A program made the position numbers and the translations under genes. A stretch of 60,000 nucleotides of DNA from Tubiluchus corallicola (taxonomy: Eukaryota; Priapulida; Priapulimorpha; Priapulimorphida; Tubiluchidae): the NCBI GenBank assembly GCA_030141605.1, contig JAQGDQ010000012.1:1198359-1258358 (forward strand). The letters are read 5' to 3'. Shown here piece after piece: positions 22,626-35,543 of the stretch. Each line of letters opens with the position of its first letter. Positions within the stretch are counted from its first letter, which is position 1. The notes beneath the pieces were generated by a model that saw only the letters and a list, made by a program, of their open reading frames with translations, searched no databases and had not been told where the DNA came from.

Positions 22626-22770
22626 CTTTATATCATCTAAGCTCTTGCTGGCGTTATGCACATGTATAAAAGAAATAGGAGCGGTAGGATAAAAAATGTC
22701 TACGCTAACTCGCGAGGCGGCATCATAACCTTCGACTTCTGCATTGATAGTTGTAATGAGTGATGTTGCC
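22626..22770 (-). CDS. peptidylarginine deiminase, second exon found
   Basis: The exon has an acceptor (CTATTTTAG|GGCAAC) and a donor (ATAAAG|GTACCT, weaker at +4 to +6). It is open for one base plus 48 codons. Its first base completes a Gly codon with the two bases left by the upstream exon, and it ends in phase 0, matching the next exon. The peptide (for example ATSLITTINAEVEGYD and VSVDIFYPTAPISF) is less conserved, as expected for this part of the PADI N-terminal beta-sandwich domain. It is somewhat shorter than the corresponding vertebrate exon 2. Its identity rests mainly on its phase and on the two flanking exons. Confidence 0.75.
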
Positions 22771-23269
22771 CTAAAATAGAGATCAAAATAAGCATTGTAA
22801 CTTCACTTGTGCAAAACGCCATAAAGTCCGTTTTATTTTTTTTACCGATAGATGGAGCAATGTGCTTTTTGTTTCCTGCTGACTGAGCGTAGCATGTTAC
22901 TCACCTCAGCTTACTACCTCATACTAATGTTAGTTCTTACTCTTCCAAAAAGATGAAAAGTTAAAGATTAATGGTGAACGTCAAAGTAAAATTGGACTAG
23001 GTGTAGTCTGTTTGTTTAGTGCTAGTGGGGACTGTTCGTTTAGTTGTTTTTATACAAGATGCGATGTCTAGAAATCTATGTACAGTAGTTATATTCTCAC
23101 TCTTTAATATAATAAATAATTTTACTAGTGGCTTTAACTAATGTTTAAGACTAATAACTTCATGGACTTTTGTGTTCTGCATTCTCTATATAGCTATAGA
23201 CAAAAATAAGATTTAGGCATATTAGTCTATTCGACTGCATATTAACGAAAAATACTAAACGTTACTCAC

Positions 23270-23359
23270 CCTGTCAGCTTAACACAAGTTTTCTGCCCAA
23301 CAACATTGAGGACGTGCGACACGAGTCCAAATTTGAGTTCAACGATTCTCTGTCTTGAA
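23270..23359 (-). CDS. peptidylarginine deiminase, first exon found (start codon not located)
   Basis: The exon is bounded by ATTACTCTAG|TTCAAG and GACAGG|GTGAGTAAC, a strong donor. It is open for one base, 29 codons and two bases. RQRIVELKFGLVSHVLNVVG corresponds to RERTVRLQYGSRVEAVYVLG at the extreme N-terminus of vertebrate PADI2. Together with the exons at 22626 and 20337 it gives a continuous 122-residue N-terminal domain. Peptidylarginine deiminases convert protein arginine to citrulline in a calcium-dependent reaction. No in-frame ATG precedes it within the open stretch, so a short upstream exon ending in phase 2 must supply the start; it was not identified. A TATA or promoter is likewise unplaced. 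Confidence 0.8.
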
Positions 23360-24300
23360 CTAGAGTAATATAAAACTCTGCAAGTCTATTAGGTATTTTA
23401 ATAGAACAATAATAATATTATTATTTTGACATCAGTACGAATAAATTAAATTAAGTGTATTAAAGGAAAGTTATTAAATACTCATTAATGTCAGATTGAA
23501 AGAAATCAAAAACAATTAACTAAGGACATTAGGATTTCCAGTCATGCACTTTTAAAAATGTTTCATTAGTCTTTTGCAACAAAAGCGAATAATATTATTG
23601 GGAGCAGAATCCTTCTAATACAGCTTTGAGTGGACGTTATAATTAAGTAGCCCAATTTTTTTATTTCTTTAAATATGTGCATATATAATTATTGTAATAT
23701 TTCTGGTGGCTCTGAAAGTCGAGATGATTACCATTCTTTATGAAGATAATGATAGTGTCCGGCATGTGGATTGACTCGATTGCGTCGGTCGGTAAAGTGT
23801 TTTCTTCTTCTGGGTTCCGATATCAGAAAAGGAAGCGACTGGAGTCAAAATAAACACATAACACGATATTAGCTAGAGCTGTCACGTTAGTGATTAAGTA
23901 ACAAAAAAAAAGCACAAACGCAAGTCGATTTTTCTTCAAATCGACAGTTTAGTTCTAGATCCACATTCTACGTTTATACTTTTAACTTGCTAATTTTCCA
24001 CACCACCCTTAGTTGGATGAAGTGGCCAGAAGAATAGAATAAAATGCCAACTATAGAATTTGTCAATTTAAAATTAAAGTAATTTATTTGGCATTATTAT
24101 CAAAATTGTGTACAATCGACAAATCTGTCCATTACAAATATCAAATTATACGCTACAAACTCTACACCTTATTATTATTGCGATTATCTTCATCCTATTT
24201 AGCTTACAGCTATACATTCAACCAAAAAACGGAAGCAGAATAAAACAAAGGAAGAAGACAGACACAAGAGAATGGAATGGAGAACTAGGCAAGGTAAAAA
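23360..24300. other. sequence upstream of the PADI exons, start exon not found
   Basis: An open frame on the minus strand at about 23.75 kb includes an ATG followed by MPDTIIIFIKNG and a possible GTAATC donor, but it ends in phase 1, which does not fit the next PADI exon. No other candidate for the initiating exon was seen here. Confidence 0.35.
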
Positions 24301-24309
24301 GAAAGTAAA

Positions 24310-24630
24310 AGCAGTCAGGCAGTCAGTTAGTCAATCAGCCAGCTACTTGACTGACAGTCTGTTAAATCAGTCGGTTGTCGGTTATTTCAATTGGAATAAC
24401 TATGTAGCACAAGCAAATAGACATAATTCCTTCATTCAATAGTCATTCATTCACTCGTTCGTTCGTTCATTCATTCATTCATTCATTCATTCATTCATTC
24501 ATTCATTCATTCATCCAGCCAGCCAGCCAGCCAGCCAGCCAGCGCCAGCTATTGATTCATTGATTCATTCATTCACAAGTTGTTACTCACTCGGTCAGTC
24601 AGACAGCTAGCCAGCAGCCAATTAGTCAGG
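24310..24630. repeat. ATTC / CAGC tetranucleotide repeats with decayed flanks
   Basis: A run of ATTC units (24441-24514, with a short GTTC patch) passes directly into CAGC units (24515-24543). Decayed CAGT/CATT words extend on both sides. It is a compound microsatellite. Confidence 0.9.
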
Positions 24631-27600
24631 TTATTTTCTTTTGTCAATCAGTCGTATCCGGTATCCGAGTGGATATAAAATTTTAGCTCTAGAAGTAGCA
24701 AAGATGTCGTCACGAAAACTTACCAACATGAATATAAATGCTATGGTCCTAGTTCTCATGATTAACTTCAAGATGAAATGAAATTAAATCTTTTCTAATT
24801 CATTGTTAGCGATTCGAGCCCACCAATGAATTTTCTAGAAAACATAATAAAAGAACAAGAGAAATTTTTTTCATTAATCACCACTGTGTGTGCCGCACAA
24901 ATTGCTACTATCTCCATTTTTTACAAACCCGAATCCAAGTGATACAGATATATAGTCATGGTCATGGTGATCAAACGTTTGTCTGAGCTGGACTGGGCTT
25001 CTATTTCAAATTTGAAAGCCAGAATTATTCTGTGTGTAGCAACTTCGCTGTCGATTTTCGTGAAGAATATGTAAATATGTTCTTTTTATAAATTTATGAG
25101 ACGTTATAATGACAGAATGATAGTAGATTCGTCTGATCAAAAGAAAGATAGGCAGGCAACGAGGTAACGAAAATGTAAATGGTAATGATGATACTGTGTG
25201 CTACGTTTAAAAATTTTGCAGTCGAATAAGACTTATATGAAAACATAACTTTGTTCTTATTACTATAGTAACGTTGTCGCGTTGTTTTGATAATTGTTGT
25301 ATTACTTTTAGTCTTTCCTTTTCTAAAAGTAAAAATCCAAGAAAATATGACAGTTCATATCGGCTGTGGTAATATTCGTAATTTCAGTTTGCGATTTACC
25401 TAGAACGTGACTATATGGGTGCAAAACTGACTTCATTTATCGGCGATATGTAGTGAAAGTTAGTCAATGTCAGCAACTACTCCATTAGACGAAGGATCCC
25501 AGGGTAAGCATTTGGGATCATACATTAAATTCACTACAATAATGAACCAAAATTCAAGCTACCAACATGCTAAATTTACATACCTATTATGAAAGTTAAT
25601 GCTACTTAACAGCAAAAATCCATAAAGAGGAGCCACTTGGCTTATAATATAATCCAGACGTCATAGCTTGAAATAACAGAAAACATGCTGTCACGGTATA
25701 GTCTTGAGTTCACTGTTCGCAGCTGCACATGTCTCCGTGTTTTCTCACGCATCTGTGATGATAATAGCATCCTCCCTCCTGCAGTCAGTCATGTTTAGCA
25801 AGTTGGTTTGGTTGACTCTAAAAGATAGGACGCCAAAACAGCTGTATTGTTGGCAAATATCTGCAAACTATAGACCATCAGCTTAGGAAAAAATAAATGA
25901 GAAAACTTTCAGCAGTCTTTTACATATAGGTATCTTAATCTCACGTAGATACTGCTGTCAATTTTAGATAATTTAGCAGTAATGATAAGCAGTATAGTGT
26001 AAGCTCGATTAAAGATATTTATGTTCACAGTTGCTGGCAATTGATCAGAGATAGAAAGAGCACCTTTGGTATTTTTTGAAGAGTCAACTCAATCTCGAGC
26101 TGAATCCTACACAGATCGCTGATAAAACACAGATGGCAGCACTAAGCTAGGTTTGGGTTTAAATTATATTTATTAATACACTAAAAATTTAAATAATGCA
26201 TACATGAACAGCTGAAATCGTTTAACGGTACTGAGTGATTGGCTAATAGGCCTATATAAGACCTATATAAAAGCCTCTCAAGTGAAAACGATCGCACACA
26301 GTATTGATAATCATTATGAAATACGATATAACTTAAGTCAGGTCTTCTTGGCTAAGCCTCACAAATTTGGTGACAGTCTCTATCTCCTACATAAGGGAAA
26401 AACATGGAAAACAAGTGGACGTTTTGTAACGATTTCTCACTTATTCCAGGAAATGTATCACTGTTATGCTTACCCGACTACAAGAAATAAGAGTATTTAA
26501 TTATTTCGATCTATTTGTAGTATCAAGGTTTTGTGAAATCTTAAACGACCGGAATACTGGTCTTCAATGAAAAAAGTCTACCACCACACGAACTAGTTGG
26601 AAACTTACTTACGCTTTCAATAAAATTGTTTTCCAAGTGCCTCGAGATCAAAGTTCATTATGAAAATTAAAATTTTATTGCCCTTCCTGAATCTTTCAAC
26701 GAAAATTTTTCGAAGTGGTAAAGCAAATCTGAATCTTAGCTACTGAGAAGCGTAGTTGAGTTATAATCTATTTGTTGGTACAAAAATACATATAGGACTA
26801 CTTATGCATGACCAATTTAAAAGACTTGTGTAAGGATTAACGTTCGATTTTGAATGGCAAAGCTGTTTGCAGTCTTCATCCAGAAAAAAGAGACTTAGAA
26901 ATTGTCACTGTAACAATTGAATAATCATTATCATAACTCATAAAGTAGTTCATTGCCGATACATTTTGTAATGTCAGAATGTAATGATTGCCGAAAAATG
27001 GAAAAATCGTAGCTAGTTTGACTCCTGTAGCAAGTTAATGTATTTACTTATAGATGGCGACACATACCAACATAATTGTTAGTGTCGCAAAGCAAAAATG
27101 ATGAACTGAAACTAGCAAATAAATTTTCACTGGCCATGCTTCCCTAAAGGTGGAACCACCAACTGCCATTTCATTCATTCTGGTGTGTATACATACTGCA
27201 TTTTGTATTTTCCATGATAAAATTCTAAAAAATGTCACGCCTGATCGCATAAGCAGAGTGATACGGACTAATACCACAAACAACCATGGTTTCATAATCA
27301 TTATCCGTGTTAATTAACAAAAATGAGCAAAACGTCCACATACCACAGTCTGACACTGACTCAAACTCTTTGCATCAAAATCAAAAATTTCTATGTAATT
27401 TGCGAAAGTCTTATGACAAGAAACAGTTAGCCTAATGTCACAAGTGTGTATTGTATTTTTTATTTTTAGTCACTGCGTAATTTTTGTTTTGCTTTGCTTT
27501 ACTTTTCTTTCCTTTTTTAAGATGTGCGTATTAATGTACATGTATAATTCAATTCTGTGCTTGTTTTATGACGTTGCACGCGTTTTTCCAGATGGCCTTT

Positions 27601-28009
27601 ATCATGCAACAACATTTTGTCCATCTTCCACATTTTCGTCACAAGATACTAACATAAATTTATTTTTAAGCTGCAATAAGATAAATGATAAATATAGCTA
27701 CAAGTGTTTAATTCAATTCAATTTATTTCAGTCCAATCAATTATACCTACTCAACACCAGTTTAAGTGAGAAACTTTAGTGATTTAAAAGAATATAAACA
27801 AATCATCTTGACCATTAAGTGACACATTGTTTATGCTTTTTGAATGACAACAATCTTTTTAACGTTCTTATAACTTATACGATTTCTTTTGCTTTTCCTT
27901 TTGCATTTTCAGATGTATCTTAAAGTACTATTAGGCTATCTGCTATTTCCAGTAAGGAAAAAACTAATCTGATGGTATCAGTTCAGCTAGTCATTGAAGT
28001 TCCTGTGTT

Positions 28010-28800
28010 ATTAATACACGAGCATGAGGGGTCGTTGTCTGACTTTGCTTGTGTTATAATTGTCACCTGCGCGTATTTGTCCACGCGTGATGATAGCCCT
28101 CGGACGCGTCAGTTTCAGTGACACTAAACACGAATTCCGGGACAAGTAACAGATACTAATTGTGACATCCCGCATTCGCTCAATCTCAGCACAGACCATC
28201 AATCAGTTTTTTGTAGAATTTGTTGTTTTTGAAAGAATAGGAGTGAGAAAACGATTTGCCTTTTGCGATTTATTTCGTTGTTCTACCTAAATGAATTCCC
28301 AAATCGCGACTGCACAACTTGACAAAATGAGACCTATCAGCTGCTACTGTTGCTGTTGTCGTTGTTGTCGTCGCCGTCGTCGCTGGTGCTGCTAGTGGCG
28401 GTTGGTGGTAGTGTTAGTAGTGATCATCAAAATTACTGCCGTTATCACGGTCATTGTCGTCACCATATTGTGGCCAGTGTTGTAGACGCTGAAAAACCTC
28501 TTGCATTGTTTGTGTTGTTAATATTTTTATTGTTGCTACTGGTGTTCTTTCGACAGTTCGGACGGCAACCAGGTGACAAACTTTACTGACGCAATGGATG
28601 TCCACCTGTAATTAAACCGGGAGAACGGCCAAACAAAAGACAAAGACGAATATGGAAGAGCATTGCACTGAAACCTTGAAGGCATGTAAGCTGTAACAGA
28701 GATGCGGTCACACTTCTGACTTTCAACTATCTGTGCTTTATACGGCACACCTCTTCAGGGGGCGGTGAGCGCTTGGTTGCTCCGCTTGAGAAACTGTGTA
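28010..28800. promoter_or_regulatory. CpG-richer island with GC box
   Basis: This stretch is clearly richer in CG dinucleotides than its surroundings (for example CGCGTGATGATAGCCCTCGG and GTCGTTGTTGTCGTCGCC). It includes GGGGCGGTGAGCG near 28759, an Sp1-type GC box. It contains a TGC/GTC-rich simple repeat at about 28330-28400. It could be a promoter with a noncoding first exon; no coding exon is recognised. Confidence 0.3.
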
Positions 28801-30087
28801 AATTCCGTTGATTTTTATCAGGAGTTATGGTGTGGTATGGCTGTCGAATTTAGTTGTTTTCTTCTGCAAAATAACACTGTGCGAAGTTCATTGTAGTAAG
28901 TGAAGAAGTGAAGTGAAATCAGAATTTTACATTATTCGTGGGGATATTGGATTACAGTGAAGTGGCTTAATGTATTTCTTTTTAACAGTGACACATTAAA
29001 AAGAAAGTTTAGCCCACATTAGTTTTTGAAGATTTCAGTTTTTACCATTTCAGGTGCAATAATGGAACCTCGCCATTTGAGAATGGAAACAACTTAGAAC
29101 CGTGTAAGAAATTTTTACTTTTTTCCAAGGTTATTTGGCTAATTTTAAATTATGTTGTTTTTGCTGCAAAACGTAAACTACCTGGGAAAGGCGTGCCTAA
29201 ATTTTCAAGTAAGGAAAATGTTTCATAAATGCTTATTATGTATAAATGGATGCCAGAGGCTAAACAACATTTATTATAGGTTTTTGCAAGCAGAATATGT
29301 TTGCATGTGGAATGTGATTTGTATGCAGCTTGCTGAGTATGTAGAACAACATCAATTCACACAGATGCGAAATGCAAAACAAATTCCAGTCATAAGACAC
29401 TCTAGCTATGTTATTTACTGTAAAAGATTTGTTAACAATAGCTGTAATAATAACAGCTACTGTTAATAATGATATATTTTTGTATGATGTATATTTTATT
29501 ACAAAATGTAATAGACTGAATTTTTTTAATTATGTGGTAAACAAGAAAACGCCTTATTGATTTTAAAACGTAAAATTATCAAATTTCTTATATGTTGAAA
29601 TGACCAAATATGCATGAATGTAAAACTAGTTTGTGCGCTATATATACACAAACTGTAACACACGAACCCACTACCAAGGTGATTTGTGCAAAATATGTAG
29701 GTATGTTACGATTTAAATAATGGTGCACAAAAACCATTACTATGTTTATCTACATGAAACTAAAAACTACTTCTTTTAGAAATTCTTTTTCAAAATTTTG
29801 GAGAAAGCAAACTCGTCTGTGGTAGTGTTTTCAAATTCCGAATATAGCTAAAACGACACCAATTCGTTAAATATCTCCGCTCACTAGGGGTGCATAGTTG
29901 AGGTGTAATGACGTGGAGCGCATGAAAAAGCACTGTAAGTCGTCTGAGGCCTTTGCGCTCCATACCCAATACATATACATATGTTATATACGTCTATATC
30001 CAATGCAGTACCACTTGATACATTTTTACAACCACATTACCACTGCACACTACCACTAGTGTTTTTGGAGCATTTCAATGACAGACA

Positions 30088-30118
30088 TTCAGAGAGAGAG
30101 AGAAAGAGACAGAGGGGG
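30088..30118. repeat. GA-rich microsatellite
   Basis: A short AGAGAGAGAGAAAGAGACAG purine run; an ordinary simple repeat. Confidence 0.8.
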
Positions 30119-33019
30119 ACATTAATATTTAGACAATTTTAATATTAGCAAAACTAATCTACGCTAGAGGTAAACAGGCATGAGCTCTTGGCAAACACAA
30201 TCCTCTATGCACCATGAATGGGCATTGTTCGTCACCACTGTTGGATATAACATCAAGTAAGAAACCAAATCCTGAGAGCAAACAGGTGATCCTAATCTGC
30301 GTAATTTTTCTACCAAAGTGGATAATATGGATTAGAAAATCTGCCTAACTGTGGACTATATTGGGCCGAGGCCCGAGGATACTTATAACTTCTTAGAAGT
30401 AGTTGTAATTAGGCCATGAAATATTTCGTCGCTTTTAAAGTGCTTATAAAAGAACGCCGAAAAGTAATCATTGTGAATGAGAGACTGTAACAACAACTTA
30501 ACTGTCTGGACGAACTTATAATTGTAGTAGGTAACATGACCACAAGGAGGAAACGATTTTTCGAGGTTGTTTGATGGATCGTTGAAGGAAGAGTTGCGGA
30601 TGCGCCAGAAGTGATTTTCTTTATATGCTAATTGTGCGCCTATCTTTTGCCGATTTTTCTTTTCTTTCTACAACATGGTCTTTGCCAAGTGACCGACATT
30701 TTAAGGGCAAAGTGAACTCGCCTATACGTTAACATTTAACATTAAAATTAATTCACGTAGGTTATTCCGTAATGCGTATAATAGGAACTGCCATAATAGC
30801 ATTAATCTTCTTGTCTGTTGGCCGTGTTACCCTATGTAGGTTCAATGTGCCCCTCTTCATTGTAACACCTTTAGTATATTAATATGGTTATCAAAGTAAT
30901 TTATGTAAATTATGATTTTATAAAATATAGATAGTTGCTAAAGTGAGTACATCTACATGTTATGTGATGAACGCCCACGATTGTCTAAGCCGTCTTTCCG
31001 CAAATTTTGAAGTGTGATCAATGCTCATGAACTGATCTTAGTCAGTTGATCGTGTTCACTGTGCATTTACATTCTTAAATGCAGTAGTATGTCCAAAATC
31101 TTTTCCATTTTTTTAAGAAACCTCTTGCACAAGTTGCACTCTTGCAAAGTTTGCAAAATTTCCCGAACATTGATCTAATTTGAATAAGAAGGAATGGAAC
31201 CAACAAACTAGCTAATCTAAAAAACCGACAACATACTTATTTTTTGTAACTTGTATCGCCTCAATTTTTTCTCTTCATTGCCTTTCTGTCTGCCTGCCTA
31301 GGTGTCTCTGTAACACCTATATCTTTTAGATATTTTTGTTTACTCATCCACCAGTTTTTTCCGTAATTGATATAAGTGCATATACTTTTAAATAGTTTGA
31401 TAAAAATTGATTAATTTTTTTCTCCAACTGCTTTAAATTTTAACATGTCTTACAGCATGCATTCACGTATGTTTTCAATGTCTCTAAATAGGAGTTCTTT
31501 CTAGGGTCAAAATAATTATACGTCGGGCTGTGAGTTGTTGTCACTCAACCAACAGATGTTTGAAAGACGAACAATTTACACAGAAAGCTTGCAATATTAA
31601 TAAAAAATATTGTTTTATACGTGTGTTGATTCAGTCAAACATGAAGACATCTCACCAACTAATTACTATTCTGTGCCTTGGTAATGTCGTCATGACACTT
31701 TTTAGGACAGCCTGCGTGCCCAAGATTGCGAAGTCTAGTAAAATTTGGCGCTTAATTTAACACGCTCTGATATATGTATATATTAGGGTGCGTTAATCCA
31801 AGAACATATCGTCGTATAAAACGCAGATTCTAAACCGTAATCATTACAAAATAAAAAATAAAGTTTTAATTATTACTAGATCTTGGTTATGGGAGCCTTA
31901 ATTGACTACGCAGCAAAAACTAAGTTTTAAGTGGTACTGAGATTTATCAGTAAAAATCTAATTTAAATTAGAAAAATAATAATCATAAGGCGACTGTCAT
32001 CATTACCAAATTAACCAAGATATCTTTTTTAAATTTTTACTGGCGTATCTTTTTTCTGGACTAATGTCTACGAAACTAAGCGCCTGTATACTTTACAACA
32101 GTTATTGAGTTTAAAAACTTAAAGTTAACTATATATCATTACCATTAGTTAATCGTGTGGAAAAACTGCGAATTTGTGAAAATGCTGCTTCACTTTTATA
32201 ATGTCATTATTTCCCTTCAATTGTAATTTGCTCTATCGACAAGAACCAAATTTATTAATAATTTTATTTTGAAAAAACAGGGCAAATTAGAAGAGATACA
32301 GCTCGCCAGCACAACCTCTCTAGCGGTCATTCATGTGTAATACACCTGTAATTACGCCAGATAACGATGATGCGGGTTGTGTGTTGTGAATACTATGAGC
32401 CTAAGTAATAAACACTGGTTTTTACTGTGTGCTAACCGTGTGAAGTTATTATCGTAAAAGTTGAGAACAGGTTGCGCTGGCGTTTTAAATCGTAACCGCT
32501 TGGCTTTTATTCGTAATAACTGATCCCAGAATGGGTCAGAAAATGGTTAACAAAAAACAGCTTTTATTTTTATTGAATGGTTTTGCAGCTGAAGACGACA
32601 GTTTGGGAATGAAATTAGAACATAAATAATTTTTACTGCTTACGTTTTACCGTTTTGTGCATGTTGATGGTGATAGGTACGTGATCTTCGTGGATCTGAA
32701 TTAATAAGCTGCATGTTAAAAGTGCCAGGGTATTGTAACTGATAATGACAGACTTAGGCTGTGTCTGTTAGTACAATATTTTGAATAGCAATTTTCATTG
32801 ACAACGTTTAAATATTATAATTGATAACTCCATTTATCATAATCTACTTCATATCAAACGTGTGTAGCATGTGGGTCATTCGGTATGAATTATAAATTTA
32901 TAATTAATTCTATGCGAAATCATGAATGAGCCTGTGGTGATTCATGCATCTAAAACACATAATGCGTGATTTTCATGATTATTTTCTAATAAAATATTAA
33001 CTGTGGAATGTAATTTTTG

Positions 33020-33720
33020 TCAGTTAGTGGTGATACGAATGACCATTATTGGTTTCGCGGCATTACAGGCAGTGGCGGCGTCATAGCGATGCTATTATTG
33101 TCTCGTGCTGTTGCTGCTTTTGTTGTTGTTGCTCTTGTTATTGTCGTCGTTGTTGTTGTCGCCGCTGCTGCTGCCTGTGCTTTCTTGCTGTTCTTCTGTT
33201 GCTCTGTGGTCTGGTGTTGGTAGTGCGGCCGATGCTGCTGTATTGCTATTTTTATGTTCACAGTTTTGATGTTTCTGCTGTTATTGCTGTTTCCCTTTTT
33301 CGTAGCCATTGCCGTCGAGGAAATCGTCCACTGACTTAGGGCTAGTCGGCTGTTCGACAAGCTAAAGCATTTTCACGTTGTTGTAGCTGCGGCAATGGTC
33401 CAGCGTGGCTTTTTAGAGCGTGTTATTTTCCTTTTCGCACAATGCATTTTTTGTCCAGACGTTTTAGGGCGCAGGCACACGTATTGGGTTTGGGCGGCAA
33501 TGATGCGTGCGATTCAAGTAACGAGGAAAGCATGGGAATGTCCGACACCAGGACCGCGTTTTTCTCAGGAGTTTTGTTAAACAAAAATCTATGCGTGCTG
33601 CCTATAAAAGCGCACAATTTCACGGCTACTGTTACGGGTACGCATGATCCGCGTAATTATTCCGCGTACAGTGTCAGTTTAACACTGAAAGTGCCCTACT
33701 AATTCCCAAAGTTAAATTTT
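33020..33720. promoter_or_regulatory. CpG-richer island with GTT/GCT repeat and open frames on both strands
   Basis: CG dinucleotides are dense compared with the flanks. The left half is a GTT/GCT trinucleotide repeat (33100-33220) that reads as poly-Thr/Ala-rich on the minus strand. The right half (33380-33705) is open on both strands, including GLGGNDACDSSNEESMGMSD on the plus strand. Neither product is recognised and no convincing splice pair frames them. A promoter or first-exon region, about 10 kb upstream of the 43731 exon, is one reading. Confidence 0.3.
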
Positions 33721-35514
33721 AACTTCTTATCCAAATCGTGCAAATTCGTCACTGCCCATGCATCTACTTTCACTTAACAAGCAAGAGACCTGTGAGAACC
33801 TCGAACATACTCCTCCACCCGCCGTGCTTTCGTTCCACTTTTCAACCAGAACAATACGGCTTAGTAGGAAAGCACCGATGGCATAGGTTATGCCCATGGT
33901 TGTATTAGAAGCGAATTTGAATTCTCTCTTGAGCGAGGAATATAATTAATATGGGTAAAAACCGGTTTCTCCACGAAGGGATGACAGAGGACTCACAATA
34001 AAGCACCAATGCAAAAAACCTAAATCTTAACGAGGTTATAACTCTATTGTGTCATCTCTACAACCGCTGTGTTACTTGCTTGAGATGCGATTACTTTGCG
34101 GCTGTTTGCTTGACGCTGTGCAAAATCGTTTAGAAAGAAAAAGTGATACGTGCGTAAGTTTTTATGGCGATTGCTCAGTAACGAAAGTGGTTTAACACTG
34201 TGAAAAAAGCTGAGAAAAATGTGATAGTGAAAACAGTCAGGAGTGGACAGTTAAATACAACTGTAAAATACTTTCACAATAAGCAGTGTGAAATTTTTAC
34301 CGATTCTTAATTACTATATGGTTTAGTCATGAGCCGTCACGGATAGTGGAATTACCAGAACAAATGAAGACTTACTGATGGGAAAAAACTCAATCAACAA
34401 AATTTTCTATAGCAAAAAACATCTGACGACGAGTGGCATGGTTGATCGATGTAAAGTAGTTATTAAACTCGTAAGTAAATGTTTACCCACTCAGAAACTC
34501 CAAAACCATAATACTTGTAGTTGCCAAACTTGTAATTATTAAAACTTAAAGTTTCAAATTTATCTGTATAGTTTTATACTATGAAAAATTTTCACATTAA
34601 ATATTCATGCTACATTTCTTCTCTGGTCTGTTAATTTTAGCTTTTGCTGATTTCGAGAATTTTCTTGTTCATTTAAATAAATGAAATAACTAATAACAAA
34701 TCGGTTTATTAACGTTAAATAGCGTTGTTACGACCATTGTAAAACTTAGGGGATCAGCTTGGACACTATATACTACTTTCGTCGCCATGTACGAAGTTTT
34801 TATAGCAACTAGTGTCGATAGACATATTAAAATGTCAATTAAGCTGACGCTGATTGAATCGAGTAATTATGATTTAATCGACTTAGGATTTGGACTAATA
34901 GAAACCAGACATTTGCATTTTTATTTTTGGTTTTGTTATTGTTGCTTCAGGAAGTTTGCATGAAAGGAGTTAATACATAGTTACAATAGTATTTTATTCC
35001 TAGGAAAGTGCCGTAGCGTCACTATTATTAACTTTTTCGATTTTTTCTCACAGCTGACAATCAGATCAGCTTCACTTATTGATGTTTAGACAACTAAATC
35101 TTAGTATACAATGAACGATAAATGAAGGTAATAAAGCTTGTAGTATTTGTGTTGTAATACACAACATTCCATGTGGTGTATTCATTATTATGTAAACTAC
35201 ACACTTCAATGGATAAAAAGCAAATAGACATTTGATGAATGTATAAAACCACTTTTTTCAGCAACTGACATTTGACATAATCTTAAAAATCTTGGAAATT
35301 AATAACAACAATTAAATCTTGGTTCGATGTATGTTAGCGTTCATACTTACTGTCTCCAAAACGAGCGCTCTAAGAAAGTGGACGAGTACACACGAGTTTC
35401 AGTAAAAGCTGCAGAAACACAATTATTAATTTTACGTTTATAGCAATCTGTTATTTTTACGGTATCTATATAATATATAGACCTCGGTAAAAATATAATA
35501 TTACATATTAAATA

Positions 35515-35543
35515 AAGAGAACATAATATTATTATGTTCTCTT
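35515..35543. repeat. 29-bp perfect inverted repeat
   Basis: Two 14-base arms (AAGAGAACATAATA and its exact complement) are separated by a single base. A second AT-rich inverted pair (CTATATAATATATAG) lies 40 bases to the left. It may be a cruciform-forming site; no known binding site fits. Confidence 0.85.

Noticed and set aside
23745-23834. ATG with MPDTIIIFIKNG as the PADI start exon
   Set aside because: Its only donor leaves phase 1, while the next PADI exon needs phase 2.
24203-24293. Plus-strand exon candidate with Lys/Arg-rich peptide
   Set aside because: Good acceptor but a weak donor and two competing frames; no family signal.
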